64,000 nt of DNA, taken from positions 49,954,117-50,018,116 of the forward strand of contig NC_052349.1 in assembly GCF_009727055.1 (NCBI RefSeq), written 5' to 3'. Source of the DNA: Benincasa hispida (taxonomy: Eukaryota; Streptophyta; Magnoliopsida; Cucurbitales; Cucurbitaceae). The first letter of the stretch is position 1; each line of letters begins with the position of its first letter. The notes below the pieces were generated by a model. It was not told where the DNA came from. It worked only from the letters and a program-made list of their open reading frames with translations, and did not search any database. Below, piece by piece: positions 55,777 through 64,000 of this stretch. The position numbers were made by a program, and so were the translations under genes.

Positions 55777-57766
55777 TATTGAGGTTGATGACCTAAATCT
55801 CGTAGGGTCCTATAGTTTGTAAACATTGTATGAACAAACACTTATGTGATTAATAATATATGATATTTTATTCACATTGTCTATAAAATATGTGAAATTT
55901 TAGTTACATTAACCACAAACCAATAAACTAACATCCAAGGTTATCATTGTAACTTAAACATGTATGTGGAGACATATAGGTGGATCATGTTTAAGTGATA
56001 ACCTAAATGGTCTGTAATATATGGATAAGGCTGGGTATCTTATCCTGGTGACATTATGAGTATGGCTCGCTTTCTTGGTGTTACAATTGTTGTAAAGTGC
56101 TACAAATGATCTGATCCTGATCATTCATGTATTAGACATGCGAGCGGGGATATTCTATACAAAGGAGTTTGTATAAGACTAGACCACGAAATTTTTAGTC
56201 TCATTATATAATGCCATTCATAATAGAGACTTTCATTTCACCAGGTCGACCATAGATAACATGACCTCAATTCTAAGTGAGTTGTAAACTCCTGCCTATA
56301 AGGAAGGTCTTTTGATTTGTATGGGTGAGAGTGGCCAGATCATCGACTCAAGAAGCCTACCATTTTGGGGATTCGTCTGATTAGGGAGCTGGGAATACAG
56401 CTACACAAGATGGAATTCACTCCTTCCCTAAAACAGAAGTAAGTAGATAAATTGCTCCCTTAAGGGCTGATTTCGAGTTTTGAACAATGTGGCACTATAC
56501 CATCTCCTGGACTGAGAGGTGTTTAGTCATAGTAGAACCATGATCTATTATTCATTAGAGGGATCAGTGGTACTTAAGAAGTTAGATGTAATTACAAGGG
56601 CAAAATGGTAATTTAGCCCAACTGTACTTACAAGCAATTTGTGAAAGGTCATCGTACTGTTGATTGGTTATATCCAATGGACACATAAATATATCTATAG
56701 TGTGAAAAGTGCAGCCGTCGGTCTTTAGTGGAGTGACCGAAAGTTAACAGATGGTGGATAATGTAATTAAAGAATTTAATTAATTATTCATATACCGTTG
56801 GAGCTTTAAGCTACAGGTCCATAAGGTACCCTTGGTAGCTTAAAAGGATTTAGTTGAGAATAAGTTTTTAGGTTAATTTGAGTTGTTCAAATTAATTAGA
56901 GAGATTTAATTATATATGATATAATTAAATTATTTCAATTATACATGATATAATTGTCATAATGTGTTTGATACATTATAGTTTATGAGAGGAAATAAAT
57001 ATTTGAATGAGATTCAAATATATTTTCTATGAATGTGATTCATAGCTGATAACATTAATATAAATATGATTTATATTAAATATCATAAAATAGAGAAAAG
57101 AAACTATAGTTTATATTATATATGATACAATATTAAAACTATAAGTTATATGTTATATTTGATATAACATATAGTTTAATATAAATATAATATGATAGGT
57201 TAGTTATCATATTTATTTATATTATTTTATTATTTTGAATAATAACTTCCCTCTTTTCTCTCCAACCACATTAGTGGGTGGTTATTGTTTTTGTGGCAAA
57301 AGGAATAAAAGAAAATTGTTTTCTCTTCTTCCTCTACGCTCAATGAAACACATTGGCTGAATGATTGAGTGTTGCAGAAAAGTTCTGTGTGTTCCTCAAT
57401 CTTCTTCCTCCAAACTAAAACTATCCCTCCTAACCAAAATAGTTAGAGCCCATCACTCTTGGCTTCTCACACTGAGAATAACAAAGGTTCATTGTGGTAG
57501 TGTTTACTATTTGGTTCGAGAAGTTCTTGAAGAAGGTCTTCAAGAGTTGTCGCTTCTGTTTAAGGCTCGTGAATGTTCAAGGGATACGTGAAGAGAAAGG
57601 TTCTTCAAGGGTAATGTATCTTGAACCCTTTTTCTTGTTTCAAGCACGCTGTAATTTATTTTGAATGCATATCTTGTATGTTTACTGTAAATTATGTTTT
57701 CAATAATTAATGGAATTTGGATGATCCGCTTCCGCTCAAGGATCTCTTCAAATACGAGTTCCTTCA
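55777..57766 (+). repeat. 5' LTR of the right-hand copia
   Basis: Starts TATTGAGGTTGATGACC (expected TGTTGGGG; both changes are G to A) and ends GTTCCTTCA before the primer site. Contains AT-rich ATATGATATAAT repeats at 56910-57220. Confidence 0.82.
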
Positions 57767-57768
57767 AT

Positions 57769-57780
57769 TGGTATTAGAGT
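57769..57780 (+). other. Primer-binding site of the right-hand copia
   Basis: TGGTATTAGAGT, two transitions from the initiator tRNA-Met complement TGGTATCAGAGC, two bases after the LTR end. Confidence 0.85.
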
Positions 57781-58099
57781 CAGATAGTAGGTTTATGATT
57801 CCAAATTCCATTCTTATATTGAATTCGTTTACAGTATTAGTGGGTTTTAGTATCTGTATTACGTTTATATGATAAATGTTTGTAAATGGTTTTTTGATGG
57901 ATGTTTTGGGATAGAAATCTTTTTTTATGCCTTTCTGTTTAATTTACAAAGTTGGTTTGTAAGGGCCCCTGCATTTTTGGGTAATAAATTGCAATCATGT
58001 TTGTATTCGTTAAGTTTTGAGTCGCTCGTGAGGCTTTAGAAGAAGGGTTGCAGTGCGTTTCAATGGAGAAGACGAAATGACGGTTGTCGCATCGTGTAG

Positions 58100-58490
58100 C
58101 TAAAGCTAAACGATCGTTTAGATTTTGTTATGCGATCGTGTAGAGTTTACTACACGATTGTGTAGCATTTTCTAAGTGATCACATAGTTAATGCTACGCG
58201 ATCATGTAGAGTTTGCTACACGATCGTGTTGTGTTGGCTGCATGATCGCATAGGCGCTGGCTTGGTAGACGATTGCGTGGTATATGATACTCGATGCTTC
58301 CTTGCATGCTAAACAATCGTATAGACTATCATGCTCATTGCATAGTCGTTAGCTACACGATCACATAGTATACGATACTTGACACACGCATGCTAACTAC
58401 ACGATTGAGTAGACTTTCATGCTCATCGCTTAGTCAAAAGCTACGCTATCACATATAAACGATCATCTATACTCGACCCTCACTACTCGA
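58100..58490. repeat. ACGATCGT-like motif array in copia leader
   Basis: At least ten degenerate CRATCRYRTAG motifs about 25-40 bp apart (for example AAACGATCGTTTAG, TGCGATCGTGTAG, ACACGATTGTGTAG, GTGATCACATAG, ACACGATCGTGTTG). Same motif as in 52430-52700. Confidence 0.8.
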
Positions 58491-58767
58491 CGATCAGGAG
58501 TTTGCTACATGATAAGTTGCAAGGGTTCTTGGTGGAGCGGTTCAAGGCGAGTGGTTCAAGACCCAGTTCACTTGTTTTGAACTGGTGGACTCATTTTGTA
58601 AGAAATTGGCCTTTATTTTTCGGTTTTGAGATGTTCCATCCCGGTCCATCAACTTTTGTTATAAATATACATGTGATTTATGTATTTTATTATATGCCAT
58701 AATATATGTCATATAGCTTTAAAACCCACCATAGGTTATGCATTTATTTTCATACATTATTTTATAT

Positions 58768-59107
58768 TATAAGTGTTATAGTATATTAGTATGCATGATT
58801 TAAATTACATAAAGCATGCTCATGCATCATATAATATAAGAGTTATAGTATATGTATGCATGCATTATAGCATTTCCATGCATCATTTATATTATAAGTG
58901 TTATAATATAAGGTTGAATGGTTGTATGGAATGTATGTTATAGCTTGGTTCATTACTTAGTTATATAAATGTTATATATTAGTGATGAATGAACATTGCA
59001 TGAAGCATGACATTACCTTAGGTTAAATTATAAATGTTATAATTAACTTATGTATGTCACTCATGTAATAATTGGTTTTAATTGTTTCATTTCTTATAAG
59101 TGTTATA
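58768..59107 (+). repeat. Six hairpin motifs at about 65-bp spacing
   Basis: TATAAGTGTTATA or TATAAATGTTATA (TATAAGAGTTATA once) at 58768, 58835, 58893, 58964, 59029 and 59095. Each is a 5-bp inverted repeat around a three-base loop; spacings are 67, 58, 71, 65 and 66. Confidence 0.88.
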
Positions 59108-60282
59108 ATAAATGAAATTAGAATTAAAATCAATAATAAAGAGTTGCATGAAAACCTTAAGCTATAATCATTTTTTAAGAGTGTTTTAAAATATGTTTTA
59201 AAATATCACGTTTCTAATGAGATTAGAAATATAAGTTTAAGCTTTTAAATCGGTTTAATAGGATTAAATTGATTCCTAATAAAAGATTAAATATGTAACA
59301 AATCTATCTATAGGGGACCTTTTGTCTAAGACTGGTTCTGGCTAGACTAGGGTATTTAAGTCGATGGAAACGTCGCACCCCTACTTGGGAACGTACCTGG
59401 AAAAGTGAATTAAATAGATTTGTTACATGCATGCAAATTTGATGAAAGTCTATTAAAGAGTTTAATGAGAATTGAATCAAAGTTGTTTAATCATCAAAGA
59501 CAAGAGTTGCTTTTGAGTAAATTAAATAAACACTTTAATAAAATCAGTTGTAGGATTTTCTAAGTTAATGAACCCTAGGTAGAACACTTAGTGGGAGGAA
59601 AATGAGGTATATGATACTTCAATTTAACCTCTACACATTTCTCCCAAAAAGTTCACACCATGAGATCTACTCTTGGCCTCGAGGCACCATGTGTGTCCCC
59701 ATACGGATGGCATTTGGGTAGGTCAATACCAAGGTGAATGGAAAGAGTGTTTATAGTAAGTGGGAGCGGGACATGTGATAACATATGCCTCAGTCTCTTT
59801 CATTAGGTTAGATAAAGTTTCATGCATCGCCTCGTGGCATCATGGGTGTCCCCCTAAAGAATGGCAGTATTGCAGGATACTTTATTTGATCTCCAGAAAT
59901 GGATAGGGTTTCTTTAGTCTCTTATTCTAATCGGCTTTTCCCTAAGGTTGGCTCATTAGGGCGGGACTCTATAACCTAAAATGAGGGGTTACTCTTACAC
60001 AGAATTGTTAAGGATGTTAACAAATTCTGGACCGAACAATGGTGACTATTAGTTAAACTTACAAGGAGTTGTTTCTGTTTAATGGTTGAAAATGTCTCAC
60101 TTTAGTGAAGGGGCACTTGATCACCCTACGGTGACTTTTGTTCTACCTCATGGAAGCATCATTGCAAAACAGATGTCACTTAGGGAACACTAGACTATTT
60201 TGCTAAAACTCTATTGGTTTTCTAAAAGTGGTTTAATGCAAGTAGACTAAATTAAGTTTGTTTTTTTTTTCAACAATTTATT

Positions 60283-61100
60283 ATGGCTACCGGTACCATT
60301 ATTTTACTTGCCGTCGACAAATTAACTGGCAAAAATTACGCTTTTTGGAAAAACATCATAAACACGATTTTAATCATCAATGACTTACGTTTCGTTCTAA
60401 TGGAGGAGTGTCCTCCCATTCCAGCTCCTACTGCTCCTCGAAATGTTCAAGAAGCTTATGAGTGTTGGACAAGGCAAACAAGAAGGCCCAAACGTATATA
60501 TTGGCAAACCTTAATGAAGCCTTGGCCAAGAATCATAAGCCCATGGTCACTGCACATGAGATCATGGAGTTCCTTAAGGGAATGTTCGGACAACCGTCCG
60601 CATAGCTCAAACACGATGCTCTAAAGCACATCTGCAAGAGGTCATCCGTTCGGGAACATGTTCTCAACATAATGATCCACTTCAACATGGAGAAGATGAA
60701 TGGGTCAAGCATCGATGAGGCTAGCCAGGTTAGCATCATACTGGAATCTTTACCAGAAAGCTTCCTGCACTTCCGTAGCAATGCTGTTTTGAACATGATT
60801 GACTACAACCTGACTAACCTACTCAATGAGTTGCAGACTCTCTAATCCTTGTTGAAAATCAAGGAGAAGAAAGGTGAAGCAAATGTTACTTCATCTTCCA
60901 AAAAGTTCCATAAAGGTTCGATCTCTGGAACTGAGTCTGTAATTTCTTCCTCTGGCTCCAAAAAGTGGAAGAAGAAGAAAGGTGGAAAGGGGAAGGATGT
61001 TGCTAACTCAGGAGTTGCTGCTCCAAGAGGTAGACAACTAGTGAGGGTTGATAAGGGAAAGTGTTTCCATTGCAACCAGGATAGACACTAGAAGAGAAAC
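60283..61100 (+). pseudogene. Right-hand copia gag
   Basis: Starts MATGTIILLAVDKLTGKNYA, FWKNIINTILIINDLRFVLM. A frameshift follows at about 60475; later pieces are out of frame (NMEKMNGSSIDEASQVSII-like, about 60690-60740). The knuckle at 61060-61100 reads CFHCNQDRH, then a stop, then KRNS; the last cysteine is lost. Confidence 0.82.
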
Positions 61101-61757
61101 AGTCCCACATATTTGGTAGAAAAGAAGAAGGCCAAACAAGGTAAATGTGATTTACTTGTCTTGGAAACTTGTTTAGTGGAGAATGATGATTCTCCTAGAT
61201 TATTGACTCTGGGGCCACTAACCATGTCTGTTCTCCATTTCAAGGAATTAATTCCTGACGGCAACTTGATGCTGGTGAAATGACAATGCGAGTTGGAACT
61301 AGGCACAAAGTTCCTCATTCTGAATGATGTTTATGTTGTTGCTGATTTAAAAAGGAACTTAGTTTCTGTAAAGTATCTTTTAGATCAATGTTATCAAATC
61401 AACTTTTCTTATAATAAAGTGTTTATTACTAAGAATGGTGTTGATATATGTTCTACTAAACTGGAAAATAATTTGTATGTGCTAAGGCCGTTAGCAAAAA
61501 ATGCTATCCATAACATAGAGATTTTTAAAAGTGTCGTAACTCAACATAAACGATCTAGAATTTCTCCTAAGAGAAATACCCAACTTTGACACCTAAGATT
61601 GAGGCACATTAATCTCAATAGGATTGAGATGTTGGTGAAGAAAAGACTTTTAAACGAGTTAGAAGAAAATTCTGTACCTATGTATGAGTCATGCCTTGAA
61701 GGCAAGATGACTAAAAGACCTTTTACTGGAAAGATCATAGGTCCAAAGAACCATTAG
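61101..61757 (+). pseudogene. Copia protease and pre-integrase remnants
   Basis: Near 61200 a broken TIDSGATNHVCS-like protease site is readable in a shifted frame. 61293-61589 gives LNDVYVVADLKRNLVSVKYL, YQINFSYNKVFITKNG and then LYVLRPLAKNAI, the protease end and pre-integrase segment of copia. Confidence 0.72.
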
Positions 61758-62588
61758 AGCTAGTGCATTTAGACCTTTGTGGTTCGATGAATGTAAGAAC
61801 TTGGGAAGGTTATGAATATTTCATCACTTTCACTGATGATTATTCAAGATATGGGTACGTTTATTTAATGCAACATAAGTCTGAGTCTTTTGAAAAGTTC
61901 AAAGAATTCAAGGTTGAAGTTGAAAATGCATTAAATAGAACGATTAAAACACTTCGATCTGATCGAGGTGGAAAGTTTATGGATCTGACTTTCTAGAACT
62001 ATTTGATAGAGCATGGAATAGTATCTCAACTCTCCGTACCTGGTATACCTCAGTAAAATGGTGTATCCAAGAGGACATGTTCGTTCTATGATGAGTTAAG
62101 CTTATTTACATGACTCGTTTTGTGGTTATGCAGTGGATATTGCAACGTATATCCTGAACTGCATTCCCTTCAATGCCAAAACACTTCTCAAGTTATGGAA
62201 TGATCGTAAAGCTAGTTTACATCATTTTAGAATCTGGGGTTGTCCAACGTATGTGCTTGAGGCCAATCCTAAGAAATTGGAACCACGTTCTAGGGTATGC
62301 CTATTTGTAGGCTACCCCAAGGGAATGAGAGGTGGTTATTTCTTTGATCCTAAAGAAAACAAAGTATTTGTATCGACAAATACTACTTTTCTTGAGGTAA
62401 ACCACATAAGGGAACACAAACCTAGAAGTAAAATCGTGTTGAATGAGATTTCCAAAGAAACTATTGAATCTTCAACAAGAGTTTTTGAAGAGCCTAGTAT
62501 CTTAACAAGAGTTTTTGAAGTAGGTTCATCTAGTAGGTCAAATCTACCTCAAGTGTTGAGGGAACCTCGCGCAGTGGGAGGGTTGTGA
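61758..62588 (+). pseudogene. Copia integrase
   Basis: LELVHLDLCGSMNVRTWEGY, EYFITFTDDYSRYGYVYLMQ, NRTIKTLRSDRGGKFMDLTF (with the first and second Asp of the DDE triad), then stops and the C-terminal part at 62133-62588 (HHFRIWGCPTYVLEANPKKL, RSRVCLFVGYPKGMRGGYFF). Inserts the cDNA into the host genome; several stops. Confidence 0.87.
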
Positions 62589-62599
62589 ACCCACCTATT

Positions 62600-63500
62600 C
62601 GCTATATGGGTTTAATTGAAATCCTAGCTATGGTAGCTAATGACGAAGTTGAGGATCCATTATCTTACAAGAAGGCAATGGAGGATGTTGACAGAGATGA
62701 ATGGATCAAAGCCATGGATCTCGAAATGGAGTCTATGTACTTCAATTCAGTTTGAGATCTTGTAGATCAATCTGATGGGGTTAAACCTACAGGTTGTAAA
62801 TGGATCTACAAGAGGAAACGAGGTGCTGATGGGAAGGTGCAAACCTTCAAGGCTGAATTGGTGGCAAAGGGTTATACCCAGGTAGAGGGGGTCGACTATG
62901 AGGAGACTTTCTCGCCTGTTGCTATGTTGAAGTCTATACGGATCCTCCTATCCATTGCCTCATATTATGACTATGAGATATGGAAAATGGATGTCAAGAC
63001 TACTTTTCTGAATGGAAATCTTGAGGAGACCATTTATATGGTGCAACCCTAGGGATTCATAATCCAAAGTCAAGAGCAAAAGGTTTGCAAACTTAATTGG
63101 TTCATTTATAGACTAGAACAAACATCTCGATCTTGGAATATAAGATTTGATACTGCAAACAAATCTTATGACTTTGATCAAAACGTTGATGAGTCTTGTG
63201 TCTACGAGAAGATCATCAACAGTTCAGTAGTTTTTCTAGTGTTATATGTAGATGATATCCTACTCATTTTGAATGATGTAGGTTTACTGACTACAGTTAG
63301 GAATTGTCTAGGGACCAATTCCAAATGAAAGATTTGGGAGAGGCTCAGTTTGTTCTAGGTATTCAAATCTTTCGAGATCGAAAAACAAAATGCTAACACT
63401 ATCTCAAGCGTCGTATATTGTCAAGATGTTTGTCAAGTATTCAATGCAGAACTTCAAGAGGGGCTTATTGCCTTTCAGGCATAGAGTTACTTTGTCTAAG
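62600..63500 (+). pseudogene. Copia reverse transcriptase (YVDD kept)
   Basis: AELVAKGYTQVEGVDYEETF, SIRILLSIASYYDYEIWKMD, VKTTFLNGNLEETIYMVQP, then a stop at 63051, and after it NKSYDFDQNVDESCVYEK and LYVDDILLI with an intact Y-V-D-D at 63245-63256. Frameshifts and stops follow at about 63300. Confidence 0.88.
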
Positions 63501-64000
63501 GAACAATGTCCTAAGACACCTTAAGAGGTTGAGGATATGAGACGGAGCCCCTATGCATCTACCGTGGGCAGTTTGATGTATATAATGTTATGTACTAGAC
63601 CTGACATATGCTACGCAATGGGGATAGTTAGTAGATATCAGTCTAATCCAAGATTAGATCACTGGACAGTCGTTAAAAACATCAAGTATCTACAGAGAAC
63701 GAGGGACTACATGCTTATGTCTGGCTCTAAGGATTTGATCCTTATGAGATACACGGACTCTGATTTTTAGACTGATAGGGATTCTAGGAAACCCACATCA
63801 GGGTGTTCACTCTTAACGGAGGGGCAGTAGTATGGCGAAGCACTAAGGAGAGGTGCATCGCAAACTCCACTATGGAGGCTGAGTATGTACCAACTTATGA
63901 AACTGCTAAGGATGCCATTTAGCTCAGGAAATTCTTAACTGATCTGGAAGTTATTCTAGACATGTCAAAGCCTATCACACATTATTGTGATAATAGTGGT
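63501..64000 (+). pseudogene. Copia RNase H, running off the window
   Basis: SPYASTVGSLMYIMLCTRPD, ICYAMGIVSRYQSNPRLDHW, NIKYLQRTRDYML, then in other frames GGAVVWRST, STMEAEYVPTYETAKDA and ITHYCDNSG at the very end. The 3' end is outside the window. Confidence 0.85.

Larger units (their letters stand above)
57781..60282 (+). other. Long non-coding leader of the right-hand copia
   Basis: No credible coding frame. It contains the ACGATCGT-like array (58100-58490), the six TATAARTGTTATA hairpins (58768-59107), and a duplicated stretch with CCTCGAGGCACCATGTGTGT (about 59680) and CCTCGTGGCATCATGGGTGT (about 59830). Confidence 0.7.
55777..64000 (+). mobile_element. Ty1/copia retrotransposon, truncated by window end
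   Basis: 5' LTR at 55777-57766, a primer site (57769), a leader of about 2.5 kb, then gag, integrase, RT and RNase H in order. The 3' LTR is outside the window. Its coding region has many stops but keeps the RT catalytic Y-V-D-D. It belongs with the LTR fragment at 50967. Confidence 0.9.

Noticed and set aside
57361..57591. 76-codon open frame near the end of a copia LTR
   Set aside because: Lies inside the LTR, without domain or conserved start; chance frame.
58768..59107. CRISPR-like array with regular spacing
   Set aside because: A 13-base motif at about 65-bp intervals in a plant retrotransposon leader, no cas genes; described as a hairpin array instead.
1..64000. tRNA, rRNA or microRNA genes
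   Set aside because: None recognised by eye; the only tRNA-like boxes belong to the SINE at 20481-20644.

Overview
The window is a heterochromatin-like stretch of a dicot plant nuclear genome. The evidence is one plant F-box gene surrounded by plant-type LTR retrotransposons (Ty1/copia and Ty3/gypsy), an L1-type LINE, an Au-type SINE, a Mutator-like element, a CACTA end and solo LTRs. The Mutator element carries an antisense Ulp1-like gene, an arrangement I recall from Arabidopsis Kaonashi and melon CUMULE elements. A cucurbit is my best guess, but the sequence does not prove it. Almost every element is decayed. The only intact coding sequence of host type is the F-box gene at 18397-19146 (minus).

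Layout. 165-6530: L1-type LINE (plus), broken by an assembly gap at 4932-5041. 6531-8405: intergenic with two weak LTR-like tracts. 8411-15925: three solo LTRs of one family nested inside each other, each with a 5-bp target-site duplication. 15926-17290: low-complexity pyrimidine tract and a degenerate palindromic repeat. 18050-19186: F-box gene. 19905-20990: copia 3' remnant with an Au-like SINE in its LTR. 20999-31740: gypsy element (TSD AAACT) interrupted in gag by a copia element at 21729-27468 (minus, TSD GAATT). 32500-32760: a leader-like sequence facing left, possibly a detached 5' UTR exon of the F-box gene. 32812-37960: an RNase H-like gene (minus) split by a Mutator-like element at 33074-37589 (TSD CAAAATCTC). 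38900-41030: 3' part of a minus-strand gypsy element. 41031-54618: Athila-like gypsy element (plus) split by a fourth solo LTR (45441-48599) and by a composite copia-LTR insertion (49401-53159), and cut by a CACTA end at 54619. 55777-64000: copia element (plus) with 5' LTR, primer-binding site, long leader and degraded gag-pol, running off the window.

Insertion order follows from nesting: the gypsy at 20999 is older than the copia inside it (about 7% versus about 5% LTR divergence by eye); solo LTR A is older than B, which is older than C; the Athila-like element predates solo LTR D, the 49401 insertion and the CACTA, and the right-hand copia is younger than the CACTA. Two sites look like assembly errors rather than biology: the N gap at 4932-5041 and a 78-bp exact duplication around a single N at 24427.

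The least explained signals are two arrays of ACGATCGT-like motifs in copia leaders, six regularly spaced TATAARTGTTATA hairpin motifs at 58768-59107, and a 1.5-kb inverted LTR pair at 49401-50913. All coordinates of decayed elements are approximate unless a target-site duplication is quoted.
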